Positions 17,807 to 25,960 of a stretch of 64,000 nucleotides of DNA are shown here, piece by piece. The stretch lies in the NCBI RefSeq assembly GCF_013449725.1, contig NZ_JACCFF010000004.1, forward strand, positions 62,001 through 126,000. The letters are read 5' to 3'. How positions within the stretch are numbered: position 1 is the first letter of the stretch; each line of letters begins with the position of its first letter. This stretch comes from Mycobacteroides sp. LB1. Its GTDB lineage: Bacteria > Actinomycetota > Actinomycetes > Mycobacteriales > Mycobacteriaceae. The position numbers and the translations under genes are program-made. The notes beneath the pieces were generated by a model. The model was not told the origin of the DNA and did not search any database. It saw only the letters and a list, made by a program, of their open reading frames with translations.

Positions 17807-19225
17807 GTGACGGCACCGATGTGGATGGCTGAGCCTCCGGAGGTGCATTCGGCGTTGTTGAGTGCCGGCCCGGGCCCGGGAGCGGTGCTGGCCGCCGCCA
17901 TGCAATGGCAAGAGCTCGGGAACAACTACGCGCGCACGGCGGTCGAGCTGACCCAGGTGCTGGCCGGCGTGCAGGCGAGCAGTTGGCAGGGTCCCAGTGC
18001 CTCGCAGTATGTGGCCTCCCATGGGCCCTACCTGGCCTGGCTGGAACAGGCCGCGGTTGAGAGTGGTGTCATTGCCGCACAACACGAGACAACCGCAGCG
18101 GCCTACGGCAGCGCGCTCGCGGCCATGCCCACGCTTGCGGAGTTGGCCGCCAACCACGTCACGCATGGAGTCCTGGTCGGCACGAACTTCTTTGGAATCA
18201 ACACCATTCCCATCGCGCTCAATGAAGCCGACTATGTCCGCATGTGGGTGCAGGCGGCGCTCACCATGAGCACCTACCAGGCGACCGCCGAGGCGATGAC
18301 ATCGGCGATGCCACCCACTCAACAGGCGCCCCCCATTCTGGGGCCCGGCGGTGAAGCCCGCAGTGACCAATCGGATAGCCCGGGTTCACCGGACCAGATC
18401 ACGAAGATGCTGCAAGGCTTTCAACAGTGGTTCGAGAAGATGGGCTTCAATCCGGCGACCTCGGCCGTTCTGGCCGTGATCATGCTGTTCCTCTATGACC
18501 TCCTTTGGTATCCGTACTACGCCTCGTATCTGCTGCCCTTTCTGATTCCCGCCCTCAGCGGACTCAGCGGCTTGGCGGCACTGATACACCTGCGGCCCGC
18601 TGCGGCGGCACTTCCGGTACCGGTGACGGCGCCATCGGGCGACAGGCCGATGCCCCGACCGGCGCACCACGCGGAGCCGAACCTCGCTGCTGTGCCCATG
18701 CCTGCCATGCCCACCACCCCTTCGGGTGGGTCATCGACGGTTACGCCCGCGCCGAGCGCGCCGGCCTCGACCGCCGCCGGTACTCCTGCGCCGGCCGCCG
18801 GAATCAGTTACGCCATACCCGGTTTGGTGCCGCCAGGGGTGAGCTTTGGCCCCAAGGGCACCACGAAATCATCGGATACCGCGGTCGACACCGTCGATGC
18901 CGCCGCAGCGGCAAGTGTTGCGGCGGTGGCACCGGCTCGGCGCAGGCTGCGCAGCAAGAACAAGGCCCGTATCGGAGGCCAGCGTTACGAATACCTGGAA
19001 GAGACAGGCGATATGCGTGCCACGGCCGACTACTCGACCGGTATCGAGACCACGGATCACACCGCGACCGGCCGGGGTGCCGGTCCACTCGGCTTCGCCG
19101 GTACGGCGCCCGCTGTCTCCACTGCGCACACCGCGAGGACCGTCAGGCTCTCATCCGACGACACCCGGCAGGTGGTTCCGATGCTCCCGAGCACCTGGGA
19201 GGCCGATAACGGGGAGCAGCTGTAG
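17807..19225 (+). CDS. PPE-family protein, PPE4-like (ESX-3 type)
   Basis: A 472-aa protein. It starts at GTG 17807 with [18 protein letters not shown], matching the PPE4 (Rv0286) N-terminus I recall. The PPE helical domain runs to about residue 180 and includes [18 protein letters not shown]. Residues about 205-275 hold a hydrophobic segment ([19 protein letters not shown]), a Pro/Ala/Thr-rich linker follows, and the end [10 protein letters not shown]...VVPMLPSTW matches the conserved PPE4 tail. Its natural partner is the PE5-like protein at 15549. With EsxG/H this completes an ESX-3-type substrate quartet, in rearranged order and with the PPE gene displaced downstream. Confidence 0.9.
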   Translation: MTAPMWMAEPPEVHSALLSAGPGPGAVLAAAMQWQELGNNYARTAVELTQVLAGVQASSWQGPSASQYVASHGPYLAWLEQAAVESGVIAAQHETTAAAYGSALAAMPTLAELAANHVTHGVLVGTNFFGINTIPIALNEADYVRMWVQAALTMSTYQATAEAMTSAMPPTQQAPPILGPGGEARSDQSDSPGSPDQITKMLQGFQQWFEKMGFNPATSAVLAVIMLFLYDLLWYPYYASYLLPFLIPALSGLSGLAALIHLRPAAAALPVPVTAPSGDRPMPRPAHHAEPNLAAVPMPAMPTTPSGGSSTVTPAPSAPASTAAGTPAPAAGISYAIPGLVPPGVSFGPKGTTKSSDTAVDTVDAAAAASVAAVAPARRRLRSKNKARIGGQRYEYLEETGDMRATADYSTGIETTDHTATGRGAGPLGFAGTAPAVSTAHTARTVRLSSDDTRQVVPMLPSTWEADNGEQL

Positions 19226-19375
19226 ACCCGTTACCTGTGTTTATAAGTAAAACTTTGGAGCTGCTCTCGGATTAGTCACTACTCACGGCCGCTTTTGCGC
19301 CGAACAATCGAAGACAGTCACCGGAATTACTGGCGGTGGTGTTCTTGGATTTTCCACGCAGAGAAGGGCAGAACA

Positions 19376-20413
19376 GTGAGTGAGTACGGGTGGACAGTGG
19401 TCGGCGCGGGACCCGGAGGAATCGCGGCGGTGGGAAAGCTCCTTGATCACGGGGTGCCACCAGGTTCGATCGCCTGGATCGACCCGTCATTCTCCGCAGG
19501 TGACCTGGGCGCGAAATGGCGTGCGGTACCGAGCAATACGTCGGTGAAGCTGTTCATCGGTTACCTGACGGGCGCGGCGTCCTTCCGCTTCGCCCACGCA
19601 CCGCATTTCGCGCTGAACGACTTCGCGCCCACAGACACCTGCCTGCTCGGGGATGTGGCGGACCCGCTGGTCTGGATAACGGGGCAACTCTGTGCGCAGG
19701 TGAGCGCCCTGCGCACCACCGCTACGGGCCTTTCGCTGCACGGCGGCCGGTGGACCGTGCAGACGGAGCAAGGTGACATCACCTCAAAGAACGTGATTTT
19801 GGCGGTTGGATCGGCCGCCAAAAAACTCGACTACCCCTGGTTGAACGAGATCCCGATCGAGGCGGCGCTGAATCCCGAGAAGCTCGCCGAGCAGCCGTTG
19901 GAGGGAGCCACCGTTGCCGTGTTCGGCTCATCGCACTCAAGCATGATCGCCTTGCCCAACCTGCTGGCAGGCTCCGCGGCCAAGGTGATCAACTTCTACC
20001 GCGGCCCGCTGCGCTACGCGGTCGACATGGGGGATTGGACGCTCTTCGACGATGTGGGGCTGAAAGGTGAGGCGGCACGCTGGGCGCGGGAGAACATCGA
20101 CGGGGTGCTGCCGGACCGGCTGGAAAGATGTTCGGTCGACGGTGCGCACTTCCAGGAGATGCTCCAGAGCTGCGACTACGCGGTGTACACCGTGGGATTC
20201 AGTCCCAGGTCCCTTCCCGCCACGCCGCAGTGGGGGCAGCTGGAGTGCAATGCGGCCAACGGGATCATCGCGCCCGGTCTGTTCGGGGTCGGAATTGCGT
20301 TCCCGGAGTACCGGATTGACCCTATGGGCTTCGGGGAGTACCGGGTGGGCCTCCAGAAGTTCATGGAGCGCCTCAACAAGACCCTGCCGCTGTGGCTGAA
20401 GTACGGCTCGTGA
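19376..20413 (+). CDS. FAD-dependent oxidoreductase, Pyr_redox/N-monooxygenase-like
   Basis: A 345-aa predicted flavoprotein. FAD-binding GAGPGG lies at about residues 10-15 near the N-terminus, and a second Rossmann motif, VAVFGSSHSS, around residue 183 would bind NAD(P)H. The arrangement resembles lysine/ornithine N-monooxygenase or thioredoxin-reductase-like folds, but no CxxC redox pair is seen, which argues against a disulfide reductase. GTG 19376 follows AGAAGGGC; 150 bp separate it from the PPE stop. The DUF202 gene overlaps its end. Its substrate is unknown. A role in modifying the isonitrile lipopeptide is possible from position only. Confidence 0.75.
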   Translation: MSEYGWTVVGAGPGGIAAVGKLLDHGVPPGSIAWIDPSFSAGDLGAKWRAVPSNTSVKLFIGYLTGAASFRFAHAPHFALNDFAPTDTCLLGDVADPLVWITGQLCAQVSALRTTATGLSLHGGRWTVQTEQGDITSKNVILAVGSAAKKLDYPWLNEIPIEAALNPEKLAEQPLEGATVAVFGSSHSSMIALPNLLAGSAAKVINFYRGPLRYAVDMGDWTLFDDVGLKGEAARWARENIDGVLPDRLERCSVDGAHFQEMLQSCDYAVYTVGFSPRSLPATPQWGQLECNAANGIIAPGLFGVGIAFPEYRIDPMGFGEYRVGLQKFMERLNKTLPLWLKYGS

Positions 20414-20757
20414 CTGTCGGCGAATCCGTTGGTGCTGAACCCGATTACCGATTCACGCTCGCCAACGAGCGGACATATCTGGCCTGGGTGCGCACCTCGC
20501 TGGCACTGATCGCCAGCGGTGTCGCACTCATGCAGTTCGTTCCCGAGTTCTGGATTCCGGGTGCCCGGCATGTGACGAGCATCCTGCTGGTCATCACGGG
20601 CGGCGTGCTGGCGATGGCGGCCGCGAGGCGGCGGCGTCGGGTACAAGAAGCCATGCGATGCGATGCCGACCTGCCGCCCAGCCATATGCCGACATTCCTC
20701 AGTGCGCTGCTGCTGGGGATGGTTGTGCTGCTGGTGGCGCTGCTCGTTAAGGGCTGA
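20410..20757 (+). CDS. DUF202/YidH-type inner-membrane protein
   Basis: About 115 aa. RFTLANERTYLAWVRTSLALIASGVAL is the DUF202 signature, with three hydrophobic helices in total and an Arg-rich loop (AARRRRRVQE) between helices 2 and 3. GTG 20410 overlaps the upstream flavoprotein stop as GTGA; a GTG six codons earlier is also possible. Translational coupling suggests a shared transcript with the oxidoreductase. DUF202 proteins have no agreed function. Confidence 0.85.
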   Translation: MTVGESVGAEPDYRFTLANERTYLAWVRTSLALIASGVALMQFVPEFWIPGARHVTSILLVITGGVLAMAAARRRRRVQEAMRCDADLPPSHMPTFLSALLLGMVVLLVALLVKG

Positions 20758-20879
20758 GCCCCTGAGTGACATCGAGCGTGGGGATTCGTCAGGACTGCTG
20801 TCGCGGCAGTACCTGGCTGCGTGCGGCGGTCTCCGAACGCAGCGTGGACGAAGACCGCTAAACTGTAGGACGTTCCATT

Positions 20880-20951
20880 GCCTCCTTAGCTCAGTGGTAG
20901 AGCACCGCTCTTGTAAAGCGAAGGTCGTCAGTTCAATCCTGACAGGGGGCT
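20880..20951 (+). tRNA. tRNA-Thr (anticodon TGT)
   Basis: A 72-nt cloverleaf read by eye. The acceptor stem GCCTCCT pairs with AGGGGGC (one G-U). The D arm is GCTC...GAGC. The anticodon loop CTTGTAA gives anticodon TGT, reading ACA/ACG threonine codons. The T arm is GTCAG-TTCAATC-CTGAC, with discriminator U. CCA is not encoded. A TAAACT -10-like box lies 15 nt upstream (20859-20864). Confidence 0.96.
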
Positions 20952-20996
20952 CAACGCGCTATCCGGCATGTCGGTGCCGTCACGTAATTTCAGCCC

Positions 20997-21401
20997 ATGA
21001 GACTGTGCCTTGCTTGCGGCGCAACACTTTCCATGCGAAGCCAGAAGATCTATTGCGGCAATGCTTGTCAGGCGGTAGCCCGACGCGACGCCAGTACCAG
21101 ACTGTGGCTCGAGTCCGGTGAGGCCCGGGTGCGCAGCGAGCAGAGCCACTTCATTCGGCTCTTTCTCGCCGAGGCTCAATCGGGCCGTTGCGCGATCTGC
21201 AGCGGAGCGAGCATCTGGCAAGACTCCCCGCTCGTACTGGTCTTGGACCATATCGACGGAAACCCGGAAAACAATTGTCGAGAGAATCTCCGGCTCGTCT
21301 GCCCGAACTGCGACTCGCAACTGCCGACCTACAAGAGCCGCAATCGCGGCAATGGCCGCAGTTTTCGCCGGCAGCGCTATGCGGACGGAAAGTCGTACTA
21401 G
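20997..21401 (+). CDS. HNH nuclease-like zinc protein next to tRNA-Thr
   Basis: A 134-aa protein. An N-terminal CLACG...YCGNAC zinc-ribbon-like pair is followed by CAIC and by the HNH core: LVLDHIDGNPENN carries the D-H and N positions, and LRLVCPNCDSQ supplies the last zinc pair. The style matches small HNH proteins common in actinobacterial genomes and phages (family knowledge). The start ATG is 45 nt after the tRNA. No integrase, phage or methylase gene is adjacent. It may be a solitary homing-type or repair nuclease, or a remnant of an element inserted at the tRNA. Confidence 0.8.
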   Translation: MRLCLACGATLSMRSQKIYCGNACQAVARRDASTRLWLESGEARVRSEQSHFIRLFLAEAQSGRCAICSGASIWQDSPLVLVLDHIDGNPENNCRENLRLVCPNCDSQLPTYKSRNRGNGRSFRRQRYADGKSY

Positions 21402-21409
21402 CCCGCCCG

Positions 21410-22168
21410 CTAGATCTCACCTTCGATAACGCGCTCGGACCGTATCGGTCGCGGCGAGCTGGATGGGCTCGACGGCCGGGAGGGCCTACGGCGCGGCAGG
21501 AACCCGCCAAGCGGCGAGACCACAGAACTGAGGGCCGAGACGGTATCGGTCAGCAGCTCGATGGTGGGCGTCAGCGCGTCGATGTTGGGCGCCAGCTTGG
21601 CGGCCGTCTCCGAAAGATTGGCCAGCTGCTGCAGCGGGCCGTCCTTGGCGGTGAACTTGTCCAGGACGCCTTCCTCGCGCATCAGCCGCTCGAGGATGCC
21701 GTCCTCGGCGAGCAGCTGGTCGACGAGCCCACCCGGTGCCAGTGCCCGGTCCAGGGCGCCTTCCTGGGCGGTCAGTCGGTCGACAGGGCCGCCCTTGGCG
21801 AAGAGTCGGTCGAGCACACCGCCGGGTTCGGTGAGCCGGTCGGCTAACCCGCCGGGAGCCATGATGCGTTCCGCCGGCCCTCCGGGTCGTAGCGCCCGGC
21901 CCAGCGGTTTGTCCTCCTCCATGAGCTCAGCGACCCTCATTGCCGAGCTCAGTGGGCTCTTGCGGCCGACCATCGCCAACAGGGATTCGACGGTGCCAAC
22001 CAGCCCGGCGCCGGGGGCGTCATCCGGGCCGTCGTGCGGCTGTCCGTCGGGGATCGCGGCGAGCACCTCGCGCCCGGTATCAATCGCCTTGGTGGCCATC
22101 GCCAGGCCGGCGTCAGCAACCGCCAGCGACACCTTGAGCGGCGCTGTGATCAGCGACACCAGCTTCAT
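21410..22168 (-). CDS. Decapeptide-repeat protein (Rv0756c-like position)
   Basis: A 252-aa protein of unknown function. An amphipathic N-terminal stretch (MKLVSLITAPLKVSLAVADAG) is followed by an acidic linker. Residues 95-184 contain nine consecutive 10-residue units of pattern xxGx(L/V)(D/E)R(L/I)x(A/E), for example PGGLADRLTE, PGGVLDRLFA and KGGPVDRLTA. The tail is basic and Ser/Pro-rich (PRRRPSRPSSPSSSP). Each unit could form one short helix of a solenoid. It is divergent from phoP, as Rv0756c is in M. tuberculosis (from memory), and shares the intergenic PhoP box region. No signal peptide is obvious. Confidence 0.8.
   Translation of the reverse strand: MKLVSLITAPLKVSLAVADAGLAMATKAIDTGREVLAAIPDGQPHDGPDDAPGAGLVGTVESLLAMVGRKSPLSSAMRVAELMEEDKPLGRALRPGGPAERIMAPGGLADRLTEPGGVLDRLFAKGGPVDRLTAQEGALDRALAPGGLVDQLLAEDGILERLMREEGVLDKFTAKDGPLQQLANLSETAAKLAPNIDALTPTIELLTDTVSALSSVVSPLGGFLPRRRPSRPSSPSSSPRPIRSERVIEGEI
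21617..21886 (-). repeat. Nine tandem 30-bp units encoding the decapeptide repeat
   Basis: In-gene repeats corresponding to residues 95-184 of the protein above. The glycine at unit position 3 is invariant by eye. Units diverge in DNA sequence, so the array is old, not a recent expansion. Confidence 0.75.
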
Positions 22169-22226
22169 GGCACAACTGTAAGGCCCAGAACGTCCGGTGG
22201 GGTCGCTAAAAGTTGGCTGACAATCT

Positions 22227-22256
22227 CCTGTGAAGAACTCACAGGAACTTCACAGC
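22227..22256 (+). promoter_or_regulatory. PhoP box upstream of phoP
   Basis: Direct repeat TCACAGG-AACT-TCACAGC at 22239-22256 fits the mycobacterial PhoP site of two TCACAGC heptamers spaced by 4 bp. It lies about 40 bp before phoP, and the first heptamer is also half of a perfect inverted repeat, CCTGTGA (22227-22233) with TCACAGG. This predicts PhoP autoregulation and possibly control of the divergent repeat-protein gene. Confidence 0.8.
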
Positions 22257-22297
22257 GGAGATCCAGCACTCTGTAAAAAATAGGGAGAAGATTGTCA

Positions 22298-23041
22298 GTG
22301 GTGAGCACCGTGGAGACGACACACCCAGGCACATTCCCGATCAACGGCACCACGCCCGCCAAGGTGCTGGTGGTCGACGATGAATCGAACATTGTCGAGC
22401 TGCTGTCTGTCAGTCTGAAATTTCAGGGGTTTGACGTCTATACCGCCGATAGCGGGGCCGCCGCCCTGGATCTGGCGCGTACCGTCCGCCCCGATGCGGT
22501 GATCCTCGACGTGATGATGCCTGGCATGGATGGGTTCGGTGTCCTGCGCCGCCTGCGTGCCGACGGGATCGATGCCCCGACGCTGTTCTTGACCGCCCGT
22601 GACGGTCTGCAGGACAAGATCGCCGGGCTGACCCTCGGTGCTGATGACTATGTGACCAAACCGTTCAGCCTGGAAGAGGTCGTCGCCCGGCTGCGTGTGA
22701 TCCTCCGGCGCTCTGGGATGGGCTCCGAGCCCGCCCGCAAGTCGCGGCTGAGCTTCGCCGATATAGAACTCGACGAGGACACCCATGAGGTCTGGAAGGC
22801 CGGTGAGCCGGTGGCGCTCTCGCCCACCGAATTCACCCTGCTGCGGTACTTCATGATCAATGCGGGCACGGTGCTCAGTAAGCCCAAGATTCTCGACCAC
22901 GTGTGGCGGTACGACTTCGGCGGCGACGTGAATGTCGTCGAGTCCTACGTCTCATATCTGCGGCGCAAGATCGACAATGGCGAGAAGCGGTTATTACATA
23001 CGCTTCGTGGCGTGGGATACGTACTGCGCGAGCCGCGCTAA
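22298..23041 (+). CDS. phoP: Response regulator PhoP
   Basis: A 247-aa OmpR/PhoB-type regulator. The receiver domain (about 20-135) has acidic-pocket Asp27/Asp28 and phospho-acceptor Asp71 in LDVMMPGMDGFG. The winged-helix DNA-binding domain (about 155-247) contains FTLLRYFMINAGTVLSKPKILDHVW. It is nearly identical to M. tuberculosis PhoP, which controls complex-lipid synthesis, ESX-1 and pH/redox responses there. I chose GTG 22298 because GGGAG lies about 10 nt upstream and the length then equals the 247 aa known for PhoP; a TTG two codons earlier is too close to the RBS. The stop overlaps the phoR start. Confidence 0.97.
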   Translation: MVSTVETTHPGTFPINGTTPAKVLVVDDESNIVELLSVSLKFQGFDVYTADSGAAALDLARTVRPDAVILDVMMPGMDGFGVLRRLRADGIDAPTLFLTARDGLQDKIAGLTLGADDYVTKPFSLEEVVARLRVILRRSGMGSEPARKSRLSFADIELDEDTHEVWKAGEPVALSPTEFTLLRYFMINAGTVLSKPKILDHVWRYDFGGDVNVVESYVSYLRRKIDNGEKRLLHTLRGVGYVLREPR

Positions 23042-24525
23042 TGGCAGTCCCCGGCGTGCGTCGGGGTGTACCGCTTCGGGTGAGCCTCGTGGTCGGAACC
23101 TTGGTTCTGGTCGCGCTCGGGCTGGTGGCCTCCGGTATCGCGGTGACCACCACGATGGAGCGCACGATGATGAATCGTGCGGATCGCGAGCTGATCGACG
23201 CCGCCAACGGGTGGGCGAATCGGCCTCCTCCTCCACCCCCCGCCTTCGACACCAACCGCCATCGGCCTCCGTCTTTGTTCTTTATCCGGACAACTGATGA
23301 CCACGGACGGGTGGTCATCATGCTCAATGACCGTGCCCGGGCCGATCCGGGCTTGCCGCTCGACAACGATGTGGGTGGCCGTCCCGTGACGGTGCAGTCG
23401 TCGGACGGTTCGGGAACAGAGTGGCGTGCGGTCTCCCGTCACGATGTGATGGGCGGGTACACGACCGTCGCACGCGATATCACCGATGTCCGTACCACCG
23501 TTCGGGACCTGTTGTGGCTGCAGGTTGCTATCGGTGCGGCCGTGCTGACAGTGCTCGGTATCGCCGGATATTGGTTGGTGCATCGCAGCTTGCGACCGCT
23601 GAGCGAGGTGGAGGCGACGGCGGCGGATATCGCTGCGGGACACCTCGATCGCCGGGTACCCGAACGCGACCCGCGCACCGAGGTCGGGCGATTGTCGTTG
23701 GCGCTCAACGGAATGCTTGCACAAATCCAGCGTGCGGTGGCCGACTCGGAGAAGTCGGCGAAGACGGCACGCACCTCCGAGGAGCGCATGCGCCGGTTTA
23801 TCACCGATGCCAGTCACGAGTTGCGCACACCCCTGACCACCATTCGTGGTTATGCGGAGCTATACCGTCAGGGCGCGGCCACCGATACCGAGCTGGTGCT
23901 GGGTCGAATCGAAGGTGAGTCAACCCGCATGGGGCAGCTGGTGGAGGACCTGCTGCTGCTGGCGCGACTCGATGCGCACCGGCCCATGGAGCAGCGGCTC
24001 GTCGACCTGCTGGTATTGGCCACCGATGCGGTGCATGACGCGAAAGCCACTGCGCCCGAACGTGATATCGAGCTTGAAGTCTTCGACGGCCCCGGCACCC
24101 CCGAGGTCATCGGCGATGAGCTGAGATTGCGGCAGGTGCTCGGCAACCTGGTGAGCAACGCGCTGGGGCATACCGTCGCGGCCGTCCGGGTAAGGGTTGG
24201 AACCGTGGGCGATGACGCGATTCTGGAGGTCATCGACGCCGGGCCCGGTATGACGACGACGGACGCCGAACGTGTCTTCGAGCGCTTCTATCGGGCGGAC
24301 ACGTCGCGCACCCGCAGCAGCGGCGGCACCGGGCTCGGGCTGTCGATCGTCGACGCCCTTACCGCTGCGCACGGCGGCACCGTCACCGTGCACACGGCTC
24401 CCGGCGAGGGCTGCCGATTCGAGGTGCGACTGCCGCGTGCCGATATGACCGACGACGAACCAGAAGCCGACGAACCCGAGCCAAAGATTTTGCGGGCTAG
24501 TCGATCTGAGCCAGCGCAGCCTTGA
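23041..24525 (+). CDS. phoR: Sensor histidine kinase PhoR
   Basis: A 494-aa membrane kinase partner of PhoP. TM1 is at about 13-37 ([19 protein letters not shown]). A periplasmic sensor loop contains a run of six prolines (RPPPPPPAF). TM2 is at about 157-180, then HAMP to about 235, a dimerisation box with His259 in [10 protein letters not shown], and the ATPase domain with N box [17 protein letters not shown] and [10 protein letters not shown]. The ATG overlaps the phoP TAA by one base (TAATG). The Glu/Asp-rich tail overlaps the convergent HIT gene by 29 nt. Confidence 0.96.
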   Translation: MAVPGVRRGVPLRVSLVVGTLVLVALGLVASGIAVTTTMERTMMNRADRELIDAANGWANRPPPPPPAFDTNRHRPPSLFFIRTTDDHGRVVIMLNDRARADPGLPLDNDVGGRPVTVQSSDGSGTEWRAVSRHDVMGGYTTVARDITDVRTTVRDLLWLQVAIGAAVLTVLGIAGYWLVHRSLRPLSEVEATAADIAAGHLDRRVPERDPRTEVGRLSLALNGMLAQIQRAVADSEKSAKTARTSEERMRRFITDASHELRTPLTTIRGYAELYRQGAATDTELVLGRIEGESTRMGQLVEDLLLLARLDAHRPMEQRLVDLLVLATDAVHDAKATAPERDIELEVFDGPGTPEVIGDELRLRQVLGNLVSNALGHTVAAVRVRVGTVGDDAILEVIDAGPGMTTTDAERVFERFYRADTSRTRSSGGTGLGLSIVDALTAAHGGTVTVHTAPGEGCRFEVRLPRADMTDDEPEADEPEPKILRASRSEPAQP

Positions 24526-24901
24526 TCTTGGCCTGTGCCTCGTCGAGAGATTCCGGTGACGGGTTGGGGTCGGCGTTCTCAAAGCTGAAATCGGTCAGCG
24601 TGTAACCGGGGAACACGTGCACATGCAGGTGTGGCACCTCCATACCCGCGATGATGTAGCCGGCACGCGGTGCGTCGAACGCCGTGCGGATGGCGCGGCC
24701 GACTTTCTGGGCCACGACATTGACCTTCGCGAAAGTATCCCCGTCGATGTCCTGCCACTGATCGATCTCGGCGCGCGGCACCACCAGGGTGTGGCCGGGG
24801 GTGATCGGCGCGATGGTCAGAAACGCGACCACATCGTCGTCCTCATAGACGAATCGACCGGGTAGTTCTCCGTTGATGATCTTCGTGAAGACGCTGGACA
24901 T
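24497..24901 (-). CDS. HIT-family nucleotide-binding protein (Rv0759c-like)
   Basis: A 134-aa protein with the histidine triad HLHVHVFP near residue 94, where the middle histidine is the catalytic nucleophile in HIT hydrolases acting on purine nucleoside phosphoramidates or dinucleotides. The N-terminus [21 protein letters not shown] is typical of HINT-like members. It is convergent with phoR and overlaps its last 29 nt, as in the M. tuberculosis phoPR locus. The exact substrate is not deducible. Confidence 0.93.
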   Translation of the reverse strand: MSSVFTKIINGELPGRFVYEDDDVVAFLTIAPITPGHTLVVPRAEIDQWQDIDGDTFAKVNVVAQKVGRAIRTAFDAPRAGYIIAGMEVPHLHVHVFPGYTLTDFSFENADPNPSPESLDEAQAKIKAALAQID

Positions 24902-24931
24902 GCCCCTAGGTTAGTGGCTCGTGCGGGCGGC

Positions 24932-25888
24932 TCAGGCCGGGGACAGTTCATGGGGCGCAGGGTCACGCACCTCGCTGAAATCGACCGCGGGGGTGGCGGC
25001 GGGGCGCGCCGTCATCCCGATCAGGCATCCGGCGATCACCACGACCGCCCCCACGAGCTCCGCGGCGGTCGGCTGCTCTCCGAGGGCAAGCCACGAGGCG
25101 GTGATCCCGACCACCGGAACCAGCAGCGAGAACGGTGCGACCCGGCTCGCGGGGTACCGGCCCATGAGATAGGTCCACAGGCCCAGGCCGACGATGGTGG
25201 CCAGCAGCACGATGTAGGCCAGGCCGGCGAGGGCGATGAGCCCGCTGCGCTCAGTGATTGACGTCAGCGCGCGCCATCCGGCGGACGGCCCCTCGGCGAC
25301 CGCTGACAGCGCGAACAGCGGGATCGGCGGCACCACCGACATCCAGAGCGTGAGCCGCAGCGCTGTTTGCGGATCGCTGTTGTCTGCCATAGCCTTTCGA
25401 CTCGCGATGTTGCCGAAGGCCCAGCCCAGGGCGCCGAGTAGCGTCAGGATCACCGGGACCACTGCGGCCGATGCGCCGTGCACGGCACGATCGGCCGCGA
25501 TCAGCGCCATGCCACCCATCGCGAGGGCGATACCCGCGATCTGCAGACCCGACATCCGTTCGCCGAGCAACAGCACGCCCAGGATCACCGTGAACGGTGC
25601 CGATGCTTGCAGCACCAGGGAGGCGAGCCCCGTCGGCATTCCGTTCGCCATGGCCAGAAACAGGAAGGCGAACTGGATGGTGCCGAAGCCGATCCCGTAC
25701 AGCAGGAACCACCGCAAAGGCACCCGCGGTCGGGGCACGAAGAGGATCACCGGGATCGCGAGCACCGCGAACCTCAGCCCGGCGAAGAAGACCGGCGGGA
25801 AATGCTCGAGCCCCGCATGTATCGCCACGAAGTTCAGGCCCCACAACACTGCGACAGTCAGTCCGAGGAGCCGGTGCCGAGTGGTCAT
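24932..25888 (-). CDS. EamA/DMT-family transporter
   Basis: A 318-aa inner-membrane protein with ten predicted helices in two EamA repeats of five. Examples are TVAVLWGLNFVAIHAGL in the first repeat and GALGWAFGNIASRK in the second. It belongs to the drug/metabolite transporter superfamily, whose members export amino acids or small metabolites. It is divergent from a LysR-type gene 72 bp away, and the pair shares a palindromic operator candidate. The substrate is unknown; the LysR context suggests substrate-induced efflux. Confidence 0.9.
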   Translation of the reverse strand: MTTRHRLLGLTVAVLWGLNFVAIHAGLEHFPPVFFAGLRFAVLAIPVILFVPRPRVPLRWFLLYGIGFGTIQFAFLFLAMANGMPTGLASLVLQASAPFTVILGVLLLGERMSGLQIAGIALAMGGMALIAADRAVHGASAAVVPVILTLLGALGWAFGNIASRKAMADNSDPQTALRLTLWMSVVPPIPLFALSAVAEGPSAGWRALTSITERSGLIALAGLAYIVLLATIVGLGLWTYLMGRYPASRVAPFSLLVPVVGITASWLALGEQPTAAELVGAVVVIAGCLIGMTARPAATPAVDFSEVRDPAPHELSPA

Positions 25889-25922
25889 GCCGTCGATCCT
25901 GCGTACTCAATCGATTTAGCAC

Positions 25923-25954
25923 AATCTAATTAATGTGCACTATTAATGTAGATT
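25923..25954. promoter_or_regulatory. Candidate LysR operator
   Basis: AT-rich dyad with outer arms AATCTA (25923-25928) and TAGATT (25949-25954), inner TTAAT/ATTAA half-sites and a central GTGCAC. It is markedly AT-rich against its GC-rich surroundings, and ends 6 bp before the LysR ATG in the divergent gap. Assignment to the adjacent LysR protein is by position. Confidence 0.55.
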
Positions 25955-25960
25955 TTCTTC

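Noticed and set aside
8129..20757. Dedicated exporter or P-type ATPase for the lipopeptide
   Set aside because: No ABC, MFS, RND/MmpL or ATPase gene is present between the membrane protein at 6.7 kb and the tRNA at 20.9 kb.
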